Notes: generated from the letters alone by a model not told the origin. A stretch of DNA of 64,000 nt from SYFY01 sp031385325 (GCA_031385325.1 JANNBJ010000025.1:1-64000); one strand, 5' to 3'; positions 16,541-26,031 are shown, counted from the stretch's first letter. Program-made: numbers and translations.

Positions 16541-18496
16541 ATGGCAATTTCAAAGTGGCTGCTGTTCGGCCTTGGTATGTTGTGTGCAACGGTTTGGTCG
16601 GGAGTTTGGTCGGAAGCTTGGGCGGAAGAATCGACGATCGGCTGGCCGAGCTACGGCAGTGATCCAGGTGGTGGCCACTTCAGTCGTGCGCAACAGATCA
16701 CCCGGGCCAACGTGAACAGACTCGAACGCGCCTGGACCCATCGATCCGGGGATTACCGTACCGGCGTGGTGCGTGGTGTGGAAGGCTTCGATTCCGGCCA
16801 GGGCAGTTCGGCCTCCGCCTTCATCGGTACCCCCATCCTCGTCAATGACACACTCTATTACTGCACACCTTTCAACCGTGTCTTTGCGCTTGATCCGTTG
16901 ACCGGCGCAGAACGCTGGGTCTATGACCCGAAGGTCGACATGAGCCAGCAGAGCCTGACCAACTGCCGGGCGGTCAGCAGCTGGCAGGACAAACAGAATC
17001 CGCACGCTGTTTGTGGACATCGGATCATTCTCGGCACGCTGGATGCGCGGCTTATCGCATTGGACGGAAAGACCGGTCGCAAATGCCCTGATTTTGGTGT
17101 TGATGGCGAGTTGGACATCAGCCAAGGACTCGCAAAATTCGCACCAGGTGAATACAACCTGACCAGCCCGGCCGCCATTCTTGGCGACACCATGATCATC
17201 GGTTCGCGCATCATCGACAGCCTGCGCAAAGGTGTTCCGGCCGGTGTGGTGCGGGCGCTCGATGTGCGAACGGGTGCGTTGAAGTGGGCCTGGAATCCGG
17301 TGCCGCCCGGTCGGGAAGAAAAAGACGGTGCGGGCGAATTTGTGAACGACACCACCAACGTCTGGTCGGTGATATCGGTAGACGAAGCCAGGAATCTGGT
17401 GATCGTGCCGACCGGCAACTCCTCGCCGGACTATTACGGCGGTGATCGTAAAGGGGATCTCGATTACTACTCGAGCTCCGTGGTCGCACTGGATGCAACC
17501 AGTGGCAAAGTTGTCTGGCATTTTCAGACGGTACATCACGATATCTGGGACTTCGACGTGCCCGCTCAGCCGACCCTGGTCGACGTCACCATCGATGGCA
17601 AGACTCGGCCTGCCGTGGTTCAGGTCACGAAGATGGGGCTGACCTTCGTGCTGGATCGGGAAACCGGCAAGCCACTCTTTCCGGTTGAAGAGCGTCCCGT
17701 CCCGCAGACCGGCGCGGTGGAAGGGGAGTACCTGTCACCCACACAACCTTTTCCAGTGAAGCCGGCGCCCCTGCACCAATTGGGTATCACGCCGGATGAT
17801 GCCTGGGGCTTCACCTTCTGGGACGAAGGAGAGTGTCGGGATCAACTCGAGTCGATGACCACCGGGCCGATCTACACGCCGATTTCCACCAAGGGTGTTG
17901 TGCTCTATCCATCGAATATAGGTGGCCAGAACTGGGGAGCACCCGCCGTCGACATGGTGCGCAATTACATGATCACCAATACCAAGCATGTGGGCATGGT
18001 GGCAAAGCTGATCCCGCGTGCGCAGTGCGCAGGTATTAACGGGTTCCCGCAGGAGGGCTCGCCGTATTGCCTGAGCATGAAGCCGTTTCTGTCTTCGTTT
18101 GGTGCGCCGTGTACACCGCCGCCGTGGAGCACCTTGTCAGCGGTTGATCTCTCGACAGGTGACCTGGTGTGGACCGTGCCACTGGGTACGCTCAAGCACC
18201 AGGCACCATGGCCGTTGTCGTACATGGAAGGCGGAGTCGAAATGGGCGGTCCGATGGTGACGGCTTCAGGATTGATATTCATTGCCGCATCAGCTGACCG
18301 GCACATTCGGGCATTTGATGTGAACGATGGCGCGGAACTGTGGGCCGATGAGCTGCCGACTACCGGCAATGCGGTGCCGATGTCGTATCAGATCGGCGGC
18401 AAACAGTTTGTCGTGATTGCCGCTGGTGGACATTTCACCTCAACGTCTCCTGCCGGGGACTATCTGATTGCCTACAGCCTGAGCGATTCCGAATAA
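16541..18496 (+). CDS. PQQ-dependent dehydrogenase (quinoprotein)
   Basis: The 651-residue precursor has a signal peptide (hydrophobic LLFGLGMLCATVW, cleavage near SEAWAEE) and an eight-bladed PQQ propeller with repeated tryptophan-docking motifs such as GAERWVYDPK, GKVVWHFQTVHHDIWDFD and DLVWTVPLG. HHDIWDFDVPAQP is a signature of the glucose/quinate/glycerol-type PQQ enzymes, which oxidise alcohols in the periplasm. It lacks the five N-terminal helices of membrane glucose dehydrogenase. GGAGGAGGG precedes the start. The flavin oxidoreductase gene follows 41 bases downstream and may be cotranscribed. Confidence 0.9.
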   Translation: MAISKWLLFGLGMLCATVWSGVWSEAWAEESTIGWPSYGSDPGGGHFSRAQQITRANVNRLERAWTHRSGDYRTGVVRGVEGFDSGQGSSASAFIGTPILVNDTLYYCTPFNRVFALDPLTGAERWVYDPKVDMSQQSLTNCRAVSSWQDKQNPHAVCGHRIILGTLDARLIALDGKTGRKCPDFGVDGELDISQGLAKFAPGEYNLTSPAAILGDTMIIGSRIIDSLRKGVPAGVVRALDVRTGALKWAWNPVPPGREEKDGAGEFVNDTTNVWSVISVDEARNLVIVPTGNSSPDYYGGDRKGDLDYYSSSVVALDATSGKVVWHFQTVHHDIWDFDVPAQPTLVDVTIDGKTRPAVVQVTKMGLTFVLDRETGKPLFPVEERPVPQTGAVEGEYLSPTQPFPVKPAPLHQLGITPDDAWGFTFWDEGECRDQLESMTTGPIYTPISTKGVVLYPSNIGGQNWGAPAVDMVRNYMITNTKHVGMVAKLIPRAQCAGINGFPQEGSPYCLSMKPFLSSFGAPCTPPPWSTLSAVDLSTGDLVWTVPLGTLKHQAPWPLSYMEGGVEMGGPMVTASGLIFIAASADRHIRAFDVNDGAELWADELPTTGNAVPMSYQIGGKQFVVIAAGGHFTSTSPAGDYLIAYSLSDSE

Positions 18497-18537
18497 CGCA
18501 CATGTTTTTGGGATACAGGGCAGGAGGAGACGAGCCG

Positions 18538-20484
18538 ATGTACGACAGTGTTTTTCAACCCATCCAGGTGGGTGGTGTCACGATTCCCAATCGAATTGTT
18601 CGTTCTGCCCATGGCACGTTGCTGACCGGTGAGGCAGCGATTGCCTATCACGAAGCGCGGGCGAGGGGCGGTGTGGGCATGATCACCCTGGAAGCCACGG
18701 GTGTGCACCCGCTGGTTGCGTCACAGGTCGCAGTCTATTCCGATAGTGTATTGCCGTACTACCGGGAGATCAGTCAGCGAATACATGCGCATGGAACGAT
18801 CTTGTTTCAGCAGATTTATCATGCGGGTGCAAGTTATGGCGGCGGCGCTGAAAGCTGGTCTGCCAGTGCGATTCCCAACTTTCAACAGGGGTCCGTGCCG
18901 TTCGAGATGACCCAATCCATGATCGATGAAGTCATCGAGAGCTTTGCCAAAGCCGCTCGTCGATGTCGCGATGGTGGACTGGATGGTGTTGATGTTCATG
19001 CGTCCAGCGGTTATCTCATTCATGAATTTCTGTCACCGGCGCTCAACCAGAGAACAGACGGTTATGGTGGTTCACTGGAAAATCGCATGCGTTTCCTGCT
19101 GGAAGTACTTGCTGCGATTCGAGCTGAAGTGAATGACGATCGGTTTGTCGTCGGTGTTCGATTGCCCAATGAGGATCATGTTCCGGGTGGTTTGACGCCG
19201 CCGCAAGTCGCCGAGATCGCATCGCGACTGGACCCGTTGGTCGACTATGTTTCCCTGCACATGGGTTCCTACTGGCGATTTCATACATTGATTGCGCCGA
19301 GTGATGACCCGCTCGGTGTAGAGATGCCAGTGAACGCAGTCATAACAAAGCGGGTCACCAAGCCCACCATCGTCGTCGGCAGGATCAACACACTGGATCA
19401 CGCAGAGTCGATCATCAAAACAGGGCAGGCGGACATGGTGTCCATGGTGCGAGCACTGTTGGCGGACCCTGAACTGGTGAACAAGTCCCGGCGCGGTGAA
19501 GAGAACAGGATTCGACCTTGTATTGGAACCAATATTGGCTGCGTCGGTCAGTTGATGAGTGGTCATCCTCTGTCCTGTGTCGTGAATCCGTCTGCGGCCA
19601 GAGAGAATCTGATTGCCTTTGAACCCGCTGACAAGGCAGCCATTCGCAAACGTGTGTTGATTGTTGGTGGTGGGCCTGCGGGTCTTGAAGCGGCGCGGAC
19701 TGCGGCGCTGCGCGGTCATCAGGTCATCCTGCACGAAGCCGGTCAACGGCTCGGTGGTCAGGTCGCCATTGCGGCGTCGGCACCGCACCGTGCGGATGTG
19801 GGGGCGATAGTCAGCTTTCTGATCGAGGAGATCGATTCGCTGGGTGTTGAGGTTCATCTGAATTCGCTGGTGGATGCCGAACTGGTGGCTGCGGTTGATC
19901 CGGATGAAGTCATCGTTGCCACCGGAACAACGCCTCGTTACGACGGCTTCCAGGTTTCCACGCCCGCACTGCCGATTGCAGGCTTTGAACGCAAACATGT
20001 GTACAACGCCTGGCAACTGTTTGGACATGGTGATTCCATCCAGATCAGGGGACCAGCCGTCGTCTTTGATGACACGGGTTCTTACGAAGCCATTTCGGCG
20101 TGCGATGCCTTGTTGAAAGCTGGCGTGCACGTGACCATGGTCAGCCGTTTCGAAGGCATTGGCGGTACTGTTCCCTTTCCGCCGGTGACGGTGGAAGCTT
20201 CAAGGGAGCGATTGATGTCGTCGGATTTCGATTTCATCGGCGGGCATTACCTGCGCTCGATCGATGCCGAAGAGGTTGAAATTGGCGTGCTGTTCACACC
20301 CCGGGTGCGGCGAATTGCAGCCAGAACCGTTGTGATTGTGACCTTCAATCAGCCCAATCGGGAACTTGTGCAAACGCTGAACCCGGGCAACCGTTATCAG
20401 CTACACATGATTGGTGACGTGCGAGGTCGAAACGGGATCATGAACGCCATTCACTCCGGAGCTGCCCTGGCACGACGAATTTGA
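18538..20484 (+). CDS. FMN/FAD oxidoreductase of the 2,4-dienoyl-CoA reductase/Old Yellow Enzyme type
   Basis: The 648-residue protein joins an FMN-binding TIM barrel (residues 1-340; FQPIQVGGVTIPNRIVRSAH, DGVDVHASSGYLIHEFLSP) to an FAD/NAD(P) half (RVLIVGGGPAGLEAARTAA from about 375). This is the layout of 2,4-dienoyl-CoA reductase and trimethylamine dehydrogenase. The [4Fe-4S] loop normally has four cysteines; here it reads C328-x2-T331-x3-C335-x11-C347, so the second ligand is threonine. AGGAGGAG precedes the ATG. Related proteins reduce enones in steroid and terpene breakdown. Whether an iron-sulfur cluster still assembles is uncertain. Confidence 0.85.
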   Translation: MYDSVFQPIQVGGVTIPNRIVRSAHGTLLTGEAAIAYHEARARGGVGMITLEATGVHPLVASQVAVYSDSVLPYYREISQRIHAHGTILFQQIYHAGASYGGGAESWSASAIPNFQQGSVPFEMTQSMIDEVIESFAKAARRCRDGGLDGVDVHASSGYLIHEFLSPALNQRTDGYGGSLENRMRFLLEVLAAIRAEVNDDRFVVGVRLPNEDHVPGGLTPPQVAEIASRLDPLVDYVSLHMGSYWRFHTLIAPSDDPLGVEMPVNAVITKRVTKPTIVVGRINTLDHAESIIKTGQADMVSMVRALLADPELVNKSRRGEENRIRPCIGTNIGCVGQLMSGHPLSCVVNPSAARENLIAFEPADKAAIRKRVLIVGGGPAGLEAARTAALRGHQVILHEAGQRLGGQVAIAASAPHRADVGAIVSFLIEEIDSLGVEVHLNSLVDAELVAAVDPDEVIVATGTTPRYDGFQVSTPALPIAGFERKHVYNAWQLFGHGDSIQIRGPAVVFDDTGSYEAISACDALLKAGVHVTMVSRFEGIGGTVPFPPVTVEASRERLMSSDFDFIGGHYLRSIDAEEVEIGVLFTPRVRRIAARTVVIVTFNQPNRELVQTLNPGNRYQLHMIGDVRGRNGIMNAIHSGAALARRI

Positions 20485-20525
20485 TCCGTTGTCCGGGCCG
20501 CACTCTGAGATTCCCGAGCATATAT

Positions 20526-21299
20526 TCAGGATGCCGCGTGAATGGTGTACCCGCCATCAACGGTCATGGTTGTGCCGGTGATGAATGACGCTTCGTCGGA
20601 ACACAGCCACAGTACGGCTTTTGATACCTCGCCGAGTTGGCCAAAACGTCCGATCGGATGTTTGACGATCATCGACGCTGCGAGCCCAGGCTGTGCCTTG
20701 ATGCCTGCCTCCAGCATTTCGGTGTAGATGACTCCCGGAGCGACTGCGTTGATGCGGATGTTATCGGCCGCGTAGTCGAGCGCCGCTGCCTTGGTCAGGC
20801 CGACGATGCCGTGTTTGGAGGCGACGTAACCTGCGCCTCCGGGTGTGCTGTCTACACCGGCCACTGATGACATGTTGACGATCGCACCGCCCCCACGCTT
20901 CAGCATGGCTGCGATTTCGAACTTCATGCAGTAGAACATCGACGACAGGTTGGCTGCGATGACGTCGTTCCAGGACTGGATGTCGTAGTCCGCGACCTTT
21001 GCCCACGCATCACCCGAAATGCCAGCCACGTTGTAGGCGAGGTCGAGTCCGCCGAAACGGGACATGGCTTCATCGACGACCTTTTTCACGTCCGCTGGCT
21101 GCGTGACATCCGCAGCAAGGAAAATTCCGGTCCCACCAGCGGCTTGCATGCGACGCAGTGTTTCCTTTCCTTCACTTTCCCGGCGTCCGGTCGCTATGAC
21201 GGTGGCTCCCGCCGCCGCGAAGGCGACCGCGCCGTCGCGACCCAAACCGGATGTGGCACCGGTGACGAGGACGATCTTGTTGTCGAAACGGACCGGCAT
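20526..21299 (-). CDS. Short-chain dehydrogenase/reductase
   Basis: The 257-residue classical SDR has TGATSGLG (nucleotide binding), YNVAG in place of NNAG, the catalytic serine in VNMSSVAG and YVASK with the catalytic tyrosine and lysine. The C-terminal ITGTTMTVDGGYTIH is typical of the FabG-like branch. It should oxidise or reduce a hydroxy/oxo group with NAD(P). A basic residue pair follows strand 2 (ATGRRES), suggesting NADP preference. It is monocistronic and convergent with the flavin oxidoreductase gene. Confidence 0.9.
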   Translation of the reverse strand: MPVRFDNKIVLVTGATSGLGRDGAVAFAAAGATVIATGRRESEGKETLRRMQAAGGTGIFLAADVTQPADVKKVVDEAMSRFGGLDLAYNVAGISGDAWAKVADYDIQSWNDVIAANLSSMFYCMKFEIAAMLKRGGGAIVNMSSVAGVDSTPGGAGYVASKHGIVGLTKAAALDYAADNIRINAVAPGVIYTEMLEAGIKAQPGLAASMIVKHPIGRFGQLGEVSKAVLWLCSDEASFITGTTMTVDGGYTIHAAS

Positions 21300-21512
21300 G
21301 TGGGGTCTCCTGTTGAAGCTGATTCAAGGGGTTAACGGGTCAAGTCCTGATCAAGCCAACCCCTGGAGGAAGCTGGTCTGAGAGCACGTGAAAGGCCAAG
21401 CATTGCACAAACCAGAAAAAACTCGTGGCGAAATTTGAGTTCAAGCGTTAATGTAATAACCATATAACCAAAAAATTCAACTCCCGTTCCGGGACTGAAG
21501 ACGAGGTTCTAC

Positions 21513-22301
21513 ATGGGTGCGCTGTTTCTTGTCTTGCCTGGTGCGCTTGCCATCGGATTGAGCCTTGGATTGCTCGGTTCAGGTGGGTCGATCCTCACCG
21601 TGCCGGTACTCGTCTATCTGGTTGGCCAGGAAGAGAAGCTGGCTATTGCGGGCTCATTGGCGATCGTCGGTCTCATTGCCGTCGCCGGCGTGCTGCCCTA
21701 CTTGCGCAAAGGGCTGGTCGACTGGCGAAGTGTCCTGCTGTTTGGCTTGCCTGGAATGGCTGGAACGTATGCCGGCGCCTGGTCGTCGGTGTTTGTGTCC
21801 GGCGCCGTGCAACTGGTTGCCTTTGCGGTAGTCATGCTCAGCGCGGCCGGGTTCATGCTGAAAAAGGTGCCGGTCTGCCAATTGGAGGCTCCTGGAGTGG
21901 CCGTGCCGAGAGCGCCCGTGAAGATCATGGCCGAAGGACTGGTGGTTGGTGTGGTCACCGGCTTTGTGGGGGTTGGTGGAGGTTTTCTCGTCGTTCCGGC
22001 GCTGGTACTGCTCGGTGGGCTGAGCATGCAGCGGGCAATTCCAACCAGCCTGGTCATCATTGCTCTGAAATCGCTGACCGGTTTCGTGAAGTACCTCGAT
22101 ATCATCGAAGCTGAACAGCTTGAGCTTGATGTGAACGTCATCCTCGGTGTGGCTGCGCTGGGCATTGTCGGCTCCTTCCTCGGCAGTGCACTGGCGATGC
22201 GATTGCCACAAGAGACCTTGCGCAGGGTGTTCGGCTTTTTCCTGGTGGCCATGGGCCTGTTCATTCTCATTCAATCCGTCCCCAACGTCGTTTCAGCCTG
22301 A
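21513..22301 (+). CDS. TauE/SafE family sulfite-exporter-like membrane protein
   Basis: The 262-residue product has about eight membrane helices in two repeats, each with a glycine-rich turn: GLLGSGGSILTVPVLVYL in the first half and GFVGVGGGFLVVPALVLLGG in the second. This is the TauE/SafE pattern for export of sulfite or organosulfonates. GAGG precedes the ATG. The next gene on the strand encodes a degenerate ETHE1-like protein, a family tied to persulfide and sulfite metabolism, which supports a sulfur role by context. The exact substrate is unknown. Confidence 0.85.
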   Translation: MGALFLVLPGALAIGLSLGLLGSGGSILTVPVLVYLVGQEEKLAIAGSLAIVGLIAVAGVLPYLRKGLVDWRSVLLFGLPGMAGTYAGAWSSVFVSGAVQLVAFAVVMLSAAGFMLKKVPVCQLEAPGVAVPRAPVKIMAEGLVVGVVTGFVGVGGGFLVVPALVLLGGLSMQRAIPTSLVIIALKSLTGFVKYLDIIEAEQLELDVNVILGVAALGIVGSFLGSALAMRLPQETLRRVFGFFLVAMGLFILIQSVPNVVSA

Positions 22302-22312
22302 CCGTCAGGCTG
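22294..22312. terminator. Hairpin at the end of the TauE gene
   Basis: CAGCCTGA and TCAGGCTG form a perfect 8-bp stem around a CCG loop and include the TauE stop codon. No T-tract follows, so termination is only possible. Confidence 0.3.
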
Positions 22313-22487
22313 GAATGCGCGCTTTCCTCTACGCTTTCCCACTTCTTTGGGATAAATAACTACCGATGTGGATAACATTAACGATTGATCTCGAAATGAA
22401 GGCCGGGTGTGACGTAATACGCACGGTTGTTTCGGCTTTGTCGACTAAGCTTGCTGCGTTGTATCAATCTGGTTGAGGCGGGAAGCC

Positions 22488-23027
22488 ATGACCTTGCAAG
22501 TCACGCCAATTCACTCCGCATCTGAAAACTGCTTTACCTATTTAGCGATGGATCCGCGCACACGCTGTTGTGCTGTCATCAACCCGTTGCCAGGCACCAT
22601 TGACGCGGTTAACGCGGCGATTGATGCGGGTGGCCTGATTTGTGAGTGGGTTCTTGGCACGGGGCATGATTCGAAGGCCAGTCTGGCAGCGCGGGCACTC
22701 ACCGAACGGCACATCTGCGCACGAACTGCCGGACCCGATGGGGCTGGCTATCAACTTTCACTGGCCGATGATCATTGTGTTCGGGTTGGTCACATCCACG
22801 GTCGGGTCGTTCTCCAGGACGGACACGCAAGCTATGTGTTCGACGGCAAGATCTTCTCCGGTTGCTGCGTCACGGCTCATGTCACCGTGGGACGGGACGA
22901 TCCACTGCACCGGCTCCAGGATGACTTCAGCGTACTGCTCCATCAGCCGGTAGAAGAGACAGCACCGATGGATAGTTATCAGCGTTCGCTCGGCGAACTG
23001 CGTAACTCTCCACCGGTGATTATTTAG
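22488..23027 (+). CDS. Degenerate metallo-beta-lactamase-fold protein, ETHE1-like
   Basis: The 179-residue product keeps the outline of ETHE1/persulfide dioxygenases: FTYLAMDPRTRCCAVINPL near the start, an EWVLGTGHD strand and loop, and YVFDGKIFSGCC near residue 120. The metal site is missing. Where the family has THxHxDH, this protein has GTGHDSKAS (57-65), and where it has FTGDTLF it has VFDGKIF. It should therefore not be an active iron dioxygenase and may be a binding or regulatory protein. It follows TauE/SafE on the same strand after 186 bases. The family call rests on pattern, not on a search. Confidence 0.5.
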   Translation: MTLQVTPIHSASENCFTYLAMDPRTRCCAVINPLPGTIDAVNAAIDAGGLICEWVLGTGHDSKASLAARALTERHICARTAGPDGAGYQLSLADDHCVRVGHIHGRVVLQDGHASYVFDGKIFSGCCVTAHVTVGRDDPLHRLQDDFSVLLHQPVEETAPMDSYQRSLGELRNSPPVII

Positions 23028-23070
23028 GGCGCCTTCAGAAAGTAGAACACCCTGGTTCACTTCTTCCTGG

Positions 23071-23910
23071 TCAGTGAGATTTCGCCCACTTCGACGCCCA
23101 GGCTCGTGCATCTGCTGATGCTAGCCAGCGAAAGGAATTCTGCACCAGCCGTCGGTAGTCCGGGCTGTCGTAGGCGAGCGGGCTGTCACCCACATCCGAA
23201 ACCACCACAGGAGAATTGCCAACCGCGTTTGCCCAGACGATCAGGTTGCTACCGGGTGGGTGCTTCCACGACTTCTGCTCTTCGGGGGCGGCGAGTGGCG
23301 GTGGCGTAAAATTCGACGAGACAAACGCGTAGTCGCCACGCATGAGCGGCAACACCTTGCTCTCGTAGTCAGCGGTTTTCAGATACAACTCATCGGTGAT
23401 GTCGAAACCCTTTTCGAGCCCAGCCAGTACCGGATGATTCTGCTGAGGAATCAGGTGAATGGTGGCGCTCTCCAGTGGTCCATGACCGCCGCGATAACCC
23501 GACCCCGGTACGACCTTGCCGTTGAGCTCGCCCTGCGACAGCATGAAGGACGAGCCTGTCATTTTTCGCCACAGCGGCCATTGCGGCCAGGACACTGTGG
23601 CGTGGTTGACGAACAGCATGCCTTTGCCACTCTGCGTCAACGCTTCTACCGCTTTCCGGTACGGCTCAGGCGGGACACCAGTGTTGTTGGCACCATCGTG
23701 CAACAAACCGACACCAGGTATGCCACTCATGTCGTAGAAAAATACGACGTCGTATGCGTCCACCGGGCCGGGTTGCAGTACTGCTTGAGCAGCGGGCTGT
23801 TGCACGAGCGTGGCGTCGATGTCGTCCATCGAATCCAGCATCGCCAGAAACGAATCATGGTTGTAAGCGTGGCCCTTGCTGACCACCAGTACACGTATCT
23901 TGTCTGTCAC
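23071..23910 (-). CDS. ThuA-like domain protein
   Basis: The 279-residue product resembles ThuA domains, a class I amidotransferase-like fold. It begins RVLVVSKGHAYNHDSFLAML, continues with YDVVFFYDMSG and GKGMLFVNHATVSWPQWP, and has NHPVLAGLEKGFDITDELY, the conserved ThuA segment, then VVVSDVGDSPLAYDSPDYRRL. It lacks the catalytic cysteine of true amidotransferases. ThuA proteins are linked to sugar or trehalose use, but the biochemical role is unsettled. It diverges from the PTGR-type reductase gene, whose start lies 73 bases away. Confidence 0.75.
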   Translation of the reverse strand: MTDKIRVLVVSKGHAYNHDSFLAMLDSMDDIDATLVQQPAAQAVLQPGPVDAYDVVFFYDMSGIPGVGLLHDGANNTGVPPEPYRKAVEALTQSGKGMLFVNHATVSWPQWPLWRKMTGSSFMLSQGELNGKVVPGSGYRGGHGPLESATIHLIPQQNHPVLAGLEKGFDITDELYLKTADYESKVLPLMRGDYAFVSSNFTPPPLAAPEEQKSWKHPPGSNLIVWANAVGNSPVVVSDVGDSPLAYDSPDYRRLVQNSFRWLASADARAWASKWAKSH

Positions 23911-23983
23911 GTTACCTCTCCCATTTGCAATTGATCAGTTGCTAGTATGGCTGCAGTTTTTCACAGGCAGAAGGGTAGAGAGC

Positions 23984-25006
23984 ATGAAGAATGAAAGATC
24001 GAACCAGCAGCTCGTGCTGGCGCGTATTCCAGCAGGGATCGCGGTGCCAGAGGACTTTGCGATCAGGGAGTCCGCGATCCCGGCACTCAAAGATGGTCAA
24101 TTACTGATTGAAACGCACTATGTCGGGGTCGATGCGGCGCTGCGTCTGATTGTTCGCGACAGTGATGAGTTCCTGTTCAGGGTGCGCCCAGGTGACGTTG
24201 TGCACGGGTCCATAGCTGGCCAGGTGATCGAATCGAATAATCCGGATTTTCGAGTTGGCGACTTTGTGAGTGGCTCGCTTGGTGTCCAGCGATACTCGGT
24301 GAGCGATGGCACAGGCCTTGAACCCTGTGACGTCTCGCAGGCGCCGCTGGGATCCTGGCTAGGCGGGTTTGGTGTTTCTGGACTAACTGCGTACTTTGCC
24401 TTGTTTGAAGTCTGCAAGCCGCAACCGGGGCAGACGGTGCTGGTCAATGGTGCAGCGGGAGCGGTGGGCTCCATGGCTGGGCAGTTTGCGAAGCTTGCTG
24501 GTGCGCGAACGATCGGACTTGCTGGCGGGCCGGAAAAATGCCGGTGGCTCGTTGATGAGCTCGGTTACGATGTGGCTATCGACTACAAGCGCAGTGACTG
24601 GTTCCAACAACTGAAAGCAGCGGCGCCTGATCGTCTCGACTTCATCTTCGACAATGTGGGCGGAGAGGTTCTCAATGAAAGTCTCAAGCTCATTGGCATG
24701 CATGGCACCGTGCTGCTCTGCGGTTCCACGTCGCAGTATTCACAGGAGCAGATGTCCGGACCTTCGAACTACATCTGGCTTGGCACGATGCGCGCTCGAT
24801 TGCAGGGATTCGTGATTTTCGATTACGCAGCGAAATACGCGCAAGCACGCAAGCGCATGAGCGGCTGGATCAAGTCTGGCAGGCTGAAGTTACCCGAGCA
24901 TGCGATTGACGGTGATGTCGGTGACTTTGGTTCCGTTTTCCAGAAACTCTATCTGGGGGCCAACCGCGGAAAGATGCTGCTGCGCATGCCTGCCGCAAAG
25001 AGATGA
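23984..25006 (+). CDS. NADP-dependent oxidoreductase of the PTGR/leukotriene B4 dehydrogenase type
   Basis: The 340-residue medium-chain reductase lacks zinc ligands and has the family marks: GDVVHGSIAGQVIESN, GVSGLTAYFALFEVCKPQPG, VNGAAGAVGSMAGQFAK (Rossmann), then DFIFDNVGGEVLNESL and RARLQGFVIFDYA. Such enzymes reduce the C=C bond of alpha,beta-enones with NADPH. The ATG at 23984 follows GGTAGAGAG; longer frames upstream overlap the ThuA promoter and are not used. Such a reductase fits a gene set for oxygenated hydrophobic substrates. It ends 30 bases before the convergent phosphotriesterase-like gene. Confidence 0.9.
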   Translation: MKNERSNQQLVLARIPAGIAVPEDFAIRESAIPALKDGQLLIETHYVGVDAALRLIVRDSDEFLFRVRPGDVVHGSIAGQVIESNNPDFRVGDFVSGSLGVQRYSVSDGTGLEPCDVSQAPLGSWLGGFGVSGLTAYFALFEVCKPQPGQTVLVNGAAGAVGSMAGQFAKLAGARTIGLAGGPEKCRWLVDELGYDVAIDYKRSDWFQQLKAAAPDRLDFIFDNVGGEVLNESLKLIGMHGTVLLCGSTSQYSQEQMSGPSNYIWLGTMRARLQGFVIFDYAAKYAQARKRMSGWIKSGRLKLPEHAIDGDVGDFGSVFQKLYLGANRGKMLLRMPAAKR

Positions 25007-25036
25007 CAGGAGCGAGAGCAGACAATTGGCCTTCTT

Positions 25037-25990
25037 CTATTTACCAGCGAAGAAGCGGCGTGGATTGTCAGTGAAAAGTCGGTTGATCGTCGTCGTCGAA
25101 ACGCCCATGGCTTCCAGTTGTGGCATGACCCGCCTCTTCATGTACATCCAGCCGTCCGGATTGTGCCGCGCAAAGTCATGTTGCTCGGGCATGGTGCCGT
25201 CCGGCCGTTCATTGTGAATGTGCAGACAGATGCAATCATGGGAAGGGCAGAGTCGATCGCCGTAACCTAGATCGATCAGGGCTTTTAATGTGTTCGTCCG
25301 TTGGGTCGGACTCACGAGGCGCCCGGGATATCTGTCCAGACCGAGGTAACAACCCTGGTCCAGTATCCACTGCAGATATTCAAGATCGGTCGTGTCGTTG
25401 GAGTGATCAATTTTTACGCGCGTGAGATCGACGCCTTCCTCCCGGAAGATCTGAATCTGTCGGCGTGCAAGCTGACCCGTAGGGTACGAATGCACCATGA
25501 TCGGGAGGCCCGTTGCGACATGTGCGCGAGCGACTGCCCGGGCCATGATTTCCAGAGGCGCGGTAACACCCTCGAAGTCGGCAGCACACTTCAGAATGCC
25601 AGCGCGCACGTTGGTACCACGAAACCCTTCCTCGATATCGCGAATGAACTCACGAGCCATCTGGTTCACACCCACCCCCCACATGAATCGAGGGACGTCC
25701 AGCCACCAGCCCGTGACATTAACGAGATTCACGCCGCTCGCCGCCGAAACTCTTGCCAGTAGTTCGGGCTCGCGACCCAGATCGAAGGTGGTAGCGTCGA
25801 CCATGGTGTCGATACCTTCATGCCTGGCCTGTTTCAGCGCAGCTATCGCACGTGCCTCGGGATCCGGACCGAGTAATGCCGGGTAACGTGCATACAGACC
25901 GCTGGCACTGATCAGAACGTGTTCATGCATCAATGTGAAACCGAGCTGAGAGGCATCGATCGGACCGGTCACCGTCATCACTTGCGACAT
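25037..25990 (-). CDS. Phosphotriesterase-family amidohydrolase
   Basis: The 317-residue TIM-barrel hydrolase has the binuclear metal ligands: HEH in FTLMHEHVL, a lysine in AGILKCAAD (candidate carboxylated lysine), histidines in MVHSYPTG and VKIDHSNDT, and the final aspartate in CPSHDCICL. It ends LFTDNPRRFFAGK, typical of the family, whose members are mostly lactonases rather than true phosphotriesterases. AGGAG lies six bases before the ATG. It is the last gene of the long minus-strand unit, 41 bases after the flippase. A lactone from oxygenated terpenoid or steroid breakdown is a reasonable guess. Confidence 0.85.
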   Translation of the reverse strand: MSQVMTVTGPIDASQLGFTLMHEHVLISASGLYARYPALLGPDPEARAIAALKQARHEGIDTMVDATTFDLGREPELLARVSAASGVNLVNVTGWWLDVPRFMWGVGVNQMAREFIRDIEEGFRGTNVRAGILKCAADFEGVTAPLEIMARAVARAHVATGLPIMVHSYPTGQLARRQIQIFREEGVDLTRVKIDHSNDTTDLEYLQWILDQGCYLGLDRYPGRLVSPTQRTNTLKALIDLGYGDRLCPSHDCICLHIHNERPDGTMPEQHDFARHNPDGWMYMKRRVMPQLEAMGVSTTTINRLFTDNPRRFFAGK

Positions 25991-26031
25991 GCGCTGCTCC
26001 TGGGCTGGATTACTGTTCGCGAATTCACGGA

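Noticed and set aside
16550..17539. A 329-codon frame antisense to the PQQ dehydrogenase, and a 352-codon one antisense to the flavin oxidoreductase (19072-20130).
   Set aside because: Both are shadows of well-supported genes, with no motif, start signal or sensible composition.
21420..21512. AT-rich stretch before the TauE gene with TTGAGT and TATAAC-like hexamers.
   Set aside because: Spacing between the hexamers is outside the normal range; a promoter is likely here but cannot be placed.
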